Assembly: GCA_963718635.1 (NCBI GenBank) | Contig: OY970367.1 | Coordinates: forward strand, 3,286,001-3,350,000 | Length of the DNA stretch: 64,000 nt | From: JAIOQJ01 sp963718635 | Lineage (GTDB): Bacteria > Planctomycetota > Planctomycetia > Gemmatales > Gemmataceae | Reading direction: 5' to 3' | Shown: positions 55,872 to 64,000 of the stretch, piece by piece | Layout: every line of letters starts with the position of its first letter | How positions within the stretch are numbered: the stretch's first letter is position 1 | The notes under the pieces: generated by a model | Seen by the model: only the letters and a program-made list of their open reading frames with translations | What the model was told of the DNA's origin: nothing | The model's database searches: none | Position numbers and translations under genes: made by a program

Positions 55872-56222
55872 CTACGTTAGCGCTAGAGCAACTTTTAGAC
55901 AACTCTCATGTTGCAGCATCGTCGCCGGCGAGAATGAGCCGAGGGTTCGGTCCACGGCTTCGGCATAGATGGTGGCAAGCGCCAAGAGAGAAACGACTGA
56001 ATCGCCTGTCAGTCCGGTCGCGTGCCCTTCCGATGTAGACGAATCGATAAACAAGCAAGCGGGATCGCCGGCCATGGATTGATTGCTCGTAATTTGAGCA
56101 ACTACGAACGTCCTTACGACTGCGGAATAACCATCTTCCTGCACGATGGCAGCCGGCCGCCTCTTGCCACGAACTCCGGAGGGGTGCGGAAAGCGAACGA
56201 GAATGACGTCTCCACGGGTCAT
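55872..56222 (-). CDS. MazF/PemK family toxin
   Basis: 116 residues. It begins MTRGDVILVRFPHPSGVRGK and RRPAAIVQEDGY, the characteristic start of MazF/PemK/Kid endoribonucleases: G-D-V/I-x-L-V-x-F-P and R-P-A-x-V. SSVVSLLALATIY-type strands follow, with S/T and basic residues. It would cleave mRNA in the absence of its antitoxin. Its start overlaps the end of the next upstream gene by four bases (56219-56222), the usual layout of a toxin-antitoxin pair. Confidence 0.85.
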   Translation of the reverse strand: MTRGDVILVRFPHPSGVRGKRRPAAIVQEDGYSAVVRTFVVAQITSNQSMAGDPACLFIDSSTSEGHATGLTGDSVVSLLALATIYAEAVDRTLGSFSPATMLQHESCLKVALALT

Positions 56223-56455
56223 GGCTTCTCCGGCAGTTGGTCGTATTCGTCCATGTCTTCCCAGCCAATACCTTTACCCGCTTCCCAAGCGAGTGCTTGC
56301 ACTTCATCGCGCGTCCACGGACTGTCGTCGTACTCCTCCGCCCTCAGGCGTTCGTGCGCCTCGAGCGTGAGCAAGACAAAAGTCTCCTTAGTCAACGGGT
56401 TGCGGGCGAGCGGTGGTACGCCATCATTTGCGCCTGAGCGATCGGATTTGGTCAT
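56219..56455 (-). CDS. Probable antitoxin for the MazF-like toxin
   Basis: 78 residues. Very acidic C-terminal part (RAEEYDDSPWTRDEVQALAW and EDMDEYDQLPEK), with a short basic N-terminus. No recognised DNA-binding motif (no SpoVT-AbrB swapped hairpin visible), so its family is unclear. Assigned as antitoxin from position: it precedes the toxin and overlaps it by ATGA. Confidence 0.65.
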   Translation of the reverse strand: MTKSDRSGANDGVPPLARNPLTKETFVLLTLEAHERLRAEEYDDSPWTRDEVQALAWEAGKGIGWEDMDEYDQLPEKP

Positions 56456-56562
56456 TGGTTAAGTGGATCACAATTGTTCCGCTACTTCCTTCCACTGTGA
56501 AAGCAAATCATCGATCTCCAGGATTTGCTTTCATACCAAATTGCGCATTCCGCATTTCCACC

Positions 56563-59500
56563 TCACCCCGCATTCGTCCCGGTCGCCGCGTAGTCCTCCA
56601 TCTTCCTCGCCACCGCCAACGGCAGCACCTTGCGCAGCCTTCTACTGCGGCGGACTTCGGTCCAGTTTTTGAGGATGGTTTCCGCTTGGCGACTTCCCGT
56701 TCGGGCGTGGTAGTGGATGATGAGGGGGTGGATCCATTCGTAGTCGACGTAGGTGCAATCGACGACCGCAACGCTGCGGCTGTGGAGTTTGCCGGGGAGG
56801 TCGGCATCGGGATCCCAGACGAAGAGTTCGCCGCCAGTCATGCCGGAGCCGACTTCGTTTTCGATCGGGCCGAGGATGAGGACCCTGCCGCGAGTCATGT
56901 ATTCGCAGGCGTATTTGCCGGCGGCTTCAGCAACTAGTGTTGCGCCCGAATTGCGGATGCCAAGCCGATGGCCCGCGCGGCCGCCGATGAAGACGGTGCC
57001 GCCGGTGGCGCCGTAGCCGACGTTGTTGCCAGCTACGCTTTGAATTTCGCCGCCAAAGTCGGAGGCTTGGTAGTCAAGAGTGACGACGACGTTGCCGCCG
57101 GAGATGCCCTTGGCCACGCCGTCTTGGGCGAATCCTTGCAGTTCGAGATCGAGGCCATTGAGGCACCAAGCACCGAAGCTTTGGCCCGCTTCGCCTTCGA
57201 AACGGACCTTGATACGGCGATGGTTCGGCATCCCTTCGCGCCGTAAAGCTGAGCGATCAATCCGGCGGCAGTCGCCCCGACAGAGCGATCGCTGTTGCGA
57301 ATACGGAAGACTAGATCGGCATTGGTGCAGACGTCGATGGCATCGCGCGCGGCTTCGACAATGCGTTGGTTCAGTGCTTTGTCGTTTGGCCCGCAGACTC
57401 CTTTGCCAACCGTTGTTTGCGGAAAGTTTTCCGCGAGTGCCGACAGCGCCATTTCCGGGCGAATGAAGCGTGAAACATCGACGAGAGCCGGCCTGCCCTT
57501 TATCGCTGGATTCTTGATCAACAGGTCGCCGCGCCCGGTCAACTGGCTGATGTGCGTGAAGCCCATACTCGCCAGCAGCGTGCGCGTCTCCTCGGCCACG
57601 GAGAACAAATACGCTTTCGTATGCTCCGGGTGGCCTTTGAAGATTTCCGGCGAGCCGGTGATGCCTGTCGGACAGTTCGGAATATGGCACGACTTGCAAA
57701 CGATGCAGCCGACCGACACCATGAGCGCTTGGCCGAAGCTAAACTGGTCCGCGCCGAAGAGGGCGTACTTGATGATGTCGAAGCCGTTCTTGATACCGCC
57801 GCCGACGCGCAAGACGACGCTGCCGCGCAGGCCATTGGTCACGAGCGCCTGATGGGCCTCGGCCAAGCCCATTTCGCTCGGCAGGCCGGCATGTTCTTTG
57901 GAGGAAACCATGGCCGCGCCGGTGCCGCCGTCGATGCCATCAATCTCGATGATGTCCGCGCCCGCTTTGGCGACGCCGACCGCGATGGTGCCGACGTTCT
58001 CGACAGCCACCAGCTTCACGGAAACCGGCACGCCCGGCTTCACCGCTTTCAGGTCGTAGATCAGTTGGGCCAAGTCTTCGATCGAATAAATGTCGTGATG
58101 CGGCGGCGGGCTAATGAGGTCGTTGCCCGGCTTGCCGTAGCGAATCTCGGCAATCTCGGCGGTGACTTTCTTGCCCATCAACTGGCCGCCTTCGCCCGGC
58201 TTGGCCCCCTGCGCCATCTTGATCTGAATCTCATCGGCATTGATGAGGTACTCGGCATCGACGCCAAAACGCCCTGAAGCGACCTGACGAATACGGCTGC
58301 GGAATCGGCTCTTGCGCAGGTCGCCGTTGAGCACATAGATCTCCGGATGCTCCGCCCGTTGTGCCAGCACCTTCTCCCAGAATGGGCCCCAAGGTCGTTC
58401 GGGGGCGTCGTTGCGGAAGCGAGCCTCGCCCCCTTCGCCGCTGTTGTTCAGCGCGTCAAGTTCGTTGAAGGCGGCGGCCAACGTCTGATGCGAAGCGCCG
58501 GTCAAGGCGCCGTGGCTCATCGCGGCGCCGCGGAAGTGCTCGCGAATCAAGCTGATGGCCGGCTGCACCTCGGCAAGCGTGGCCGGCGTCGAAGAGCGCT
58601 TGAACAGGAAGAGATCGCGCAGCACCGTGGCCGGGCGGCTGTTGATCATGTCCGTAAACTTGACGAACTTATCGGCCACGCGATGGTGCGATTCGGGATC
58701 TTTCTCCACAGGCGGGGCCGTGTAAGCCAATTCGCCGCCGCCCATTTCCGGCTCGGGATGGGCTTCTTTCACGGCATCGCGCAGCGCCATGCGCACCTTC
58801 GCATTGAAGGCATGGTAGTCGCGGTTACGGCCCAGCACGTTCATTTTCTCGGCCTGCTGCACGCGCCAGCTGGCGTCCTCCACCAGTTCGGCAAAGCCGA
58901 TGCCGCCGATGCGCGAAGGGAAATCGCCGAGGAACTCCATTAGCTCCGGACCAAAGCCGACGGCTTCAAACAACTGCGCCCCGCGATAGCCTTCAATCGT
59001 GGTGATGCCCATTTTAGCGATCACTTTTTTGATCGAGTCTTCCAGCGCGGCAAACAGATTCTCCAGGCATTCATGAGCCGATAGACTTACTTCCTGCTTG
59101 GTGTCGCCTTCTTTGAAGGTAAGTCCGTTTTTGATGATCCGCAGCATCATATAAGGATGCACGGCATCAGCGCCAAAGGCGACGAGGCAGCAGATGTCAT
59201 GGCCTTCCTGAACGTCGCCAGCCTGGACGATCAAGGAGCAGCGATCGCGCAATCCCTGTCGGCACAAGTAGGTATGCACAGCGCCCAGAGCGAGCAGCGA
59301 TGCAAGCGGCACAATGCCGCGATTGCACGACTCTTTGTCCGAAATGCAGATGACGCGATAGCCTGCGTGGACGGCTTTCTCCGCTTCGCTTTGCAGGCGA
59401 ATCAAGCTGGCGCACAGCGCCTGCGTGCCGCCGACGAGAGGATAAGTCGCATCAAGAAGGGTGTAAGCAAGCACTTCATTACGGCGAATTTCTTCGATCA

Positions 59501-61350
59501 CCGTATCGCTGACTACGGGCGAAGAAAGCTCCATCTGGCGGATGGGAAGCTGCTCCTCGGCGCTTGCCAGAGGCTCGCGGCTAACGGCGCTCGCCAGAGG
59601 CTCGCGGCTAACGGCGCTCGCCGCAGGCTCGCGGCTAACGACCGCAAAGCCGCTTGGTTTGCCCAGGTACGTGACGAGCGACATCGCGCCGCCTTCGCGG
59701 TAGGGATCGATGGGTGGGTTGGTCACCTCGGCGAACGTCTGTTGCAAGTACTTGAACAACGTAGGATGATGCGCGGAGAAGATCGTCAGCACGCGATCGT
59801 GCCCCATCGAACTGAGCGGCTCTTTGCGCAGCTTGGCCATGTCTTTGACAAAGCCTGCGCGCTCGAAATCCCAGCCCGAGGCTTGCAGCAAATGATCGAG
59901 CGACCAGTTGCGATCGGCCAGCATCGCGCCGACAGCATCTTCCGTCTGCGCGGTAAAATCAAAGCCTTCCGGGATGATGATTTCGGAACGATTCAAGTCG
60001 TGCATGGCGGCAAAACCGCGAGGCAGAACTTCTGTCTGGCGAACTTCCTTAACGACCTTCGCCATGATCTGATGGTGATCGAGGCGCTCCCCCGTTGCTG
60101 TATCGAGAGCGATCATCTGCCCTGGTTGCAGCTGACCGCTGGCAACGATTGTTGAAGTCTCCAGGCCGAAAACGCCGGATTCGCTGCCGATATAGAGCCA
60201 GCCGCGCTTGTCGCTGCACCAGCGCACCGGGCGCAGGCCCATCCGATCGACTTGGCCGATCAGCGTTCGGCCATCGGTGGCGATCAGACCTGCTGGGCCA
60301 TCCCATGCGCATAGGCTGCCATAGGCACGACGGCAGTGCGTGAACATATCGACGGCATCGTGGCCCCAATAATCTTCTTCGGAATCCCAAACCGGCGGCA
60401 CGGTCAGCCGCATCGCGCAGAAGACTCCAGTTGCGTTCCAGAATCAAATGCTCGACCCATTCATCGAGCGAGCCGGAATCGCTCTGCTTCGGGGAGAGCA
60501 AGTCGCCGTTACCGGGCAGCGTAGGCTTCAGGCCACGCGAGTAAGCGTGGACGGCATTGCGATTCGTGCGAACAGTGTTGATTTCGCCATTGTGACAGCC
60601 ATAACGAAACGGCTGCGCCAGCGACCAATTGGGGTAGGTGTTGGTGGAATAGCGACGATGAAAGATCGCGATGCCCGATTCGAATTCGGGCCGGCTCAGA
60701 TCGGGATAAAAGTCAGCGAACTGGAACGAAGTAAGCAACCCCTTGTAGCTCACGAGCCAATTCGACAACGAGGGAATATAGACGGAGAGCCCTGCCTCGA
60801 CAAAGCGATGGCGTAGTTCCAGACGTCGGCGATAGAGCCAGCGCTCGACCTCTTCGGAGGAGGCCTCGGCACGCATCAGCAGCTGCTCGATAGCCCCTGG
60901 TTGCGACTCGCGCGATCGTTCCGGAAGCGCCGCCTGGTTGACGGGCACAGGCCGCCAGCCGAAGACGTGGACCGGGCCGCCTGACATAACACTGGCAATG
61001 ATGCGCTTGGCGTCGTCAATGCGCGGGCCGGCATCGAGAAAGAAGAATACGCCGATGGCAAGGCGGTCTTCCGGCTTGAGGAATCGGGCCTGGTCGAACT
61101 TCAGGCGCTTGGCTTCCTCTTTGAAGAATGCCTGGGGAATCTGGCAGGTGAGGCCGGCGCCATCGCCGGAATCGCCGCAGATGCCGCCGCGATGTTCGAG
61201 GTTTTTCAACGCCAAGACTGCCTTCTTGACGACTTCGTGGGATGGCTTTCCGTCCTTGGCTGCCACGCCGCCAATGCCACAAGCATCGCGGCCGACGTCG
61301 TCCTGATAGAGCAATTCCCCCGAACGTATAAGCGCAAGGCCATCGTGCAT
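56563..61350 (-). CDS. gltB: Glutamate synthase large subunit (two frameshifts)
   Basis: About 1596 codons in three frames. The glutaminase nucleophile Cys follows a 23-residue propeptide (GRDACGIGGVAAK); EHRGGICGDSGDGAG continues the Ntn domain. The FMN/synthase domain has ISPPPHHDIYSIEDLAQLIY and EIDGIDGGTGAAMVSSKEHA. The 3Fe-4S cysteines are in SVGCIVCKSCHIPNCPTGI, and the C-terminal GXGXG domain is intact. Breaks lie near 60422 (a missing CG) and near 57240 (a missing G). It converts glutamine and 2-oxoglutarate to two glutamates; gltD is not in the window. Confidence 0.93.
59560..59640. repeat. Three 27-bp in-frame tandem repeats inside gltB
   Basis: Copies at 59560-59586, 59587-59613 and 59614-59640, each ending CGCGGCTAACG. 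They encode three VSREPLASA-type nine-residue repeats in a loop between the amidotransferase and central regions, where other GltB proteins have a short linker. Confidence 0.9.
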
Positions 61351-61599
61351 TGTCGCCTGATCCTCTCCGATTATCGCGATAATAAGGGTGCTGCGAAAGT
61401 GAGCAAATGTTTGGCTATCTTATGGATAGCCTTGTCCCTCCGCAAGGGCTTTGAACTAATTTGGTTCGCTGACAGATGTACCCATTGATTTTAGCTACGG
61501 CTAAAAGCAAGCGATTGAGTCTCTCTACGCTGTCGTAACGCCAAGACGGTTTTGTTGGATTTGAGCCTGAAAGGCTCGTCGGAGCCCGTAGCGTTATCA
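61351..61599. other. gltB upstream region without recognisable gene
   Basis: It holds only a small hairpin (TTTTAGC/GCTAAAA, 61489-61506) and a GAGCCTGAAAGGCTC hairpin. Open frames here are short and lack start signals. Confidence 0.5.
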
Positions 61600-61785
61600 G
61601 AGACGAGCCCGCAGCGCCAGCAAGGGAAGGGCCTGATTAGATTTTCCTTGCTTGCGCTGCGGGCTCGTGTCGGAAACGAGCTCGCAGCGTAATGGGAGAC
61701 GAGCCCGCAGCGCCAGCAAGGGAAGGGCCTCATTAGATTTTCGTTGCTTGCTCTGCGGGCTCGTGTCGGAGACGAGCCCGCAGAG
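61600..61785. repeat. Two tandem long hairpins, GAGACGAGCCCGCAGCGC type
   Basis: Each unit (61600-61670 and 61696-61766) has arms GAGACGAGCCCGCAGCGCCA and its complement ending GCGCTGCGGGCTCGTGTC (GCTCT in the second), around AGCAAGGGAAGGGCCT and GATTAGATTTT. A partial third unit follows. Spacing is 96 bases. Upstream of the propeller gene. Confidence 0.85.
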
Positions 61786-61877
61786 CGCAGTGTCCCCCTG
61801 CCAAGCCATCTCACCGCTCACTTTTTCATGTACAATGTCCCAAACCGTATACGCTGTTCCATCAGGGGTTGCCTGGC

Positions 61878-62780
61878 ATGAGTCGTCTCTATCTCGTTCT
61901 GCTTGCCGTTTGCTGCGTCACACTAACGACTAAAGCGGACGAGCCTAAGTCGGTCACGCACTCATTTTTCGCCGCAGGCGGTGAAACGTTCATTCTGGAT
62001 GGCGACGGCAAAGTTTCGTGGCGCTATCCCTCGCCTACGCGCGATGGCTGGGTGCTTCCAAACGGAAACGTCGTCTTATGCGTCTCGAAAGGGAAGGCTT
62101 TTCCCGGAGGAGGCGTCGTCGAAGTAACTCGTGAAGGGAAGGAACTCTTTTCCTTCAAGGGAACGCAGACCGAAGTAAACACTGTTCAGCCTCTAAACGA
62201 TGACACCTATTTGTTGACGGAAGCCGGCAATAAGCCCCGGCTTTTGGAAGTGAATCGCAGCGGCAAAATTCTGGTCGAAGTGCCTCTGGAGGCTCAGACG
62301 AAGGATCACCATTTACAGACGCGTATGGCGCGGAAACTGGCAAATGGCAATTATTTAGTGCCTCAGCTGCTCGATCGCGTTGTGCGCGAATATACGCCTG
62401 AAGCAAAGATCGTTTGGGAAGTAAAGACTCCGCATATGCCGTTCACAGCCATTCGTTTGGACAACGGCAACACGCTCATCGGCTGCACGCTCGGCAATCT
62501 GGTGATTGAAGTGGATCCGGAAAAGAAGGTGGTCTGGCAGTTATCGAACGACGACTTGCCAAACAAGCCGATCAACGATGCCTGCGGCGTGCAACGCTTG
62601 CCGAACGGGAATACGGTCGTCACCAGTCATCATGCCACCACCAATCAAGTAAAATTAACGGAAGTGACGGCCGATAAAAAAGTCGTTTGGACCTACGTCG
62701 ACAACCGCAAGGCCGGCATTCACCACTTTCAGATTCTGGACACCGATGGCAAGGCCATACCAGGCAAACCGTTGCGGTAA
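61878..62780 (+). CDS. Secreted beta-propeller protein (PQQ/arylsulfotransferase-like)
   Basis: 300 residues. The frame starts at 61869, but ATG 61878 leads straight into the signal peptide (RLYLVLLAVCCVTLTTKADE). Blades repeat with a D-x-x-G-x-V-W-R/W-x-Y pattern and W/L-P-N-G-N turns: FILDGDGKVSWRYPSP, WVLPNGNVVLCV, GNYLVPQLLDR, TAIRLDNGNTLIG and VQRLPNGNTVVTSHH. This order is that of the PQQ-like and arylsulfotransferase-type propellers that planctomycetes export in large numbers. No active-site residues can be assigned. Confidence 0.8.
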   Translation: MSRLYLVLLAVCCVTLTTKADEPKSVTHSFFAAGGETFILDGDGKVSWRYPSPTRDGWVLPNGNVVLCVSKGKAFPGGGVVEVTREGKELFSFKGTQTEVNTVQPLNDDTYLLTEAGNKPRLLEVNRSGKILVEVPLEAQTKDHHLQTRMARKLANGNYLVPQLLDRVVREYTPEAKIVWEVKTPHMPFTAIRLDNGNTLIGCTLGNLVIEVDPEKKVVWQLSNDDLPNKPINDACGVQRLPNGNTVVTSHHATTNQVKLTEVTADKKVVWTYVDNRKAGIHHFQILDTDGKAIPGKPLR

Positions 62781-62821
62781 CTTCGTGGCGCCATTGGCTT
62801 TTTTCTCAGGGAACTCATCGC

Positions 62822-63643
62822 ATGGTTTCGCTCGCCAATCCCATTCGCCCCAGTGTTGAAGTGCAAAACCAAACCGGCTTTCTGATCGTGGATACGGAAA
62901 GTATTCCAGATGGCCGGCTGCTTCGCGATGTGAAATACGCCGGGATCGACCTCACGGATAAGGAGGCCATCATTCGTGCGCAGGAAGAAGCCAAAGAAGC
63001 ATCGTGGACGGGCTCGGATTTTCTTCCCGTCACCTTCCAGATTCCAGTGGCGATTTGCGTTGCCTGTGTCGGCAACGATTATCTATTGCATAAAATCACG
63101 TGTCTCGATGCCCCCAAGTTTCGCCCTGAGGTGATGACCCGGCAGTTTTGGAATGGCGTGGAAGAGCGGCACCCGAACGCCAAACTGGTGACCTTCAACG
63201 GTCGTGGCTTCGACATGCCCTTGCTGGAGCTGGCGGCTTGCCGCTATGGCTATGCTGCTTCGAAGTACTTCCAGAGAAGCCGACATCGCTTTTCGGGCGC
63301 TATTGACCTGATGGATTGGTTCACGAACTTCGGCGCCTTCCGCATGGTGGGCGGCCTGAACGTGGTAGCCAAAATGCTTGGCCTGCCCGGAAAAATGGAC
63401 GTTGCGGGCGATCAGGTCTACCAGATGCACTGCGATGGGCGATATGAAGAAATCAACGACTACTGCCTCTGCGACACCCTCGACACCTACTTCGTCTTTT
63501 TACGCACGCGCGTCATGCTCGGAGAAATGAAACTCGAACGCGAACAGGCGATCGTGGCCAAAGCCAAAGAGTTTTTGGCGGAGCGAGCCGAGGAGTGCCC
63601 CATCATCAAGGTCTATTTGAACAACTGGAAAGGGAATGATTAG
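62822..63643 (+). CDS. PolB-type 3'-5' exonuclease (DEDD)
   Basis: 273 residues from ATG 62822; the open frame from 62687 overlaps the previous gene. Exo I is LIVDTESIPDG (Asp-x-Glu), Exo II is LVTFNGRGFDMPLLELAA, and Exo III is NDYCLCDTLDTYFVFLR (Y-x-x-x-D, DEDDy type). It matches the stand-alone 'exonuclease domain of family B polymerases' group. Its substrate is likely DNA 3' ends, but it may act on RNA. Follows the propeller gene by 41 bases. Confidence 0.88.
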   Translation: MVSLANPIRPSVEVQNQTGFLIVDTESIPDGRLLRDVKYAGIDLTDKEAIIRAQEEAKEASWTGSDFLPVTFQIPVAICVACVGNDYLLHKITCLDAPKFRPEVMTRQFWNGVEERHPNAKLVTFNGRGFDMPLLELAACRYGYAASKYFQRSRHRFSGAIDLMDWFTNFGAFRMVGGLNVVAKMLGLPGKMDVAGDQVYQMHCDGRYEEINDYCLCDTLDTYFVFLRTRVMLGEMKLEREQAIVAKAKEFLAERAEECPIIKVYLNNWKGND

Positions 63644-63840
63644 GAGAAAAAGGCAAGGGATAATCGTATCAAACATCAACGGCGCGTTTACAACATTGTA
63701 ACCATCGCCCCAAAGGGCCGATGCGCCAACGGATTCTGGCAAAAGTAGATACGCCGTTCCTGCGTGTAGGACCTTGTGTCGCCCCTACCGGGCAACGCCG
63801 TGAAGGATTTTTCCTGTGGTTTTTCGGCCTGAAAGGCCGT

Positions 63841-63996
63841 TTCTACCAGCCCAGGCCGAAGGCCTGGGAACCTCACGCAGCCAATACCTCGGCCCTGAAA
63901 GGGCCGTTCACGTTTTAGCCTGCGTGCTGAACGGCCCTTACAGGGCCGAGAACCCATTCCAACCATAACCCAGGCCTTCGGCCTGGGCTGGTAGAA
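63841..63996. repeat. Nested inverted repeat of GCCTGAAAGGC/CCAGGCC type
   Basis: Outer 28-bp perfect arms start TTCTACCAGCCCAGGCCGAA and end CCTGGGCTGGTAGAA. Inner arms carry GGCCCTGAAAGGGCCGTTCA and CTGAACGGCCC. A GGCCTGAAAGGCC hairpin precedes it at 63827. The gap 63644-63840 holds also the 20-base motif CAACGCCGTGAAGGATTTTT (63793-63812), which recurs at 9963-9982. Confidence 0.85.
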
Positions 63997-64000
63997 TCGG

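Noticed and set aside
57552..60155. Long plus-strand ORFs opposite gltB (57552-58277, 59157-60155)
   Set aside because: Antisense shadows of a well-supported gene; long open antisense frames are expected at this GC content.
1..64000. tRNA or rRNA genes
   Set aside because: I looked for T-loop and acceptor pairs and for conserved rRNA stretches, and found none; this was by eye and a tRNA scan would be decisive.

Overview
This 64 kb window looks like chromosomal DNA of a Planctomycetota bacterium, most likely Gemmata-like (family Gemmataceae). The assignment is by inference from gene content: many secreted proteins of planctomycete type (NPCBM domain, FG-GAP repeats, PD40 propeller with c-type haem, squalene-cyclase-like repeats, Lpg1974-type porin, SUMF1/FGE domain), DUF2617, DUF1003, DUF4058 and Uma2 proteins, a fused aroDE-type gene, moderately high GC, and intergenic spaces filled with palindromic repeats. 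No rRNA, tRNA, CRISPR array, prophage or intact insertion sequence was seen.

Layout. 1-4.5 kb: end of a Uma2 gene, a large GT-C-like membrane/TPR protein, and pterin carbinolamine dehydratase. 4.5-10 kb: a repeat element bounded by short inverted repeats, pyrE, and three secreted proteins probably in one operon. 10-16.5 kb: three tandem HtrA-like secreted proteins, one with a complete catalytic triad and two without. 16.5-24 kb: a small planctomycete protein, an SDR and an FG-GAP protein, then a 1.3 kb gene-free stretch with phased palindromes, rluA, yjbQ, a membrane-anchored ClpP-like protein lacking catalytic residues, and a 1.1 kb gene-poor stretch with two hairpins that share one loop. 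24-31.5 kb: M24 peptidase-accB-accC, two membrane proteins, glyA, a HAD protein and a Gfo/Idh/MocA oxidoreductase. 31.5-34.7 kb: remnants of Rpn/DUF2887 genes around an FGE-type protein and a DUF4058 protein. 34.7-45.4 kb: aroDE-like fusion, TolC plus porin, a PD40/dihaem protein, a K+ channel and a prenyltransferase-fold secreted protein. 45.6-56.5 kb: holA, nnrE, Uma2 genes, eda-kdgK, DUF proteins, HAD, a lone nuoN and a MazF toxin-antitoxin pair. 56.5-64 kb: gltB, a propeller protein and a PolB-type 3'-5' exonuclease.

Two features cut across the window. First, at least 14 apparent frameshifts fall in 11 genes, including housekeeping genes (accC, glyA, gltB, rluA). Several lie in homopolymers or CGCG runs, so uncorrected long-read error is the simplest explanation. 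Each such gene is given as one CDS spanning the break. Second, several families of dispersed palindromic repeats fill the gaps; some supply stop codons to genes, one has expanded in frame inside gltB, and one truncates an Rpn-family gene.

The most unusual signals are the HtrA-like cluster with stepwise loss of catalytic residues, the aroDE-like fusion missing catalytic residues in both halves, the palindrome cluster at 19.4-20 kb, and the paired hairpins at 23.4 kb.
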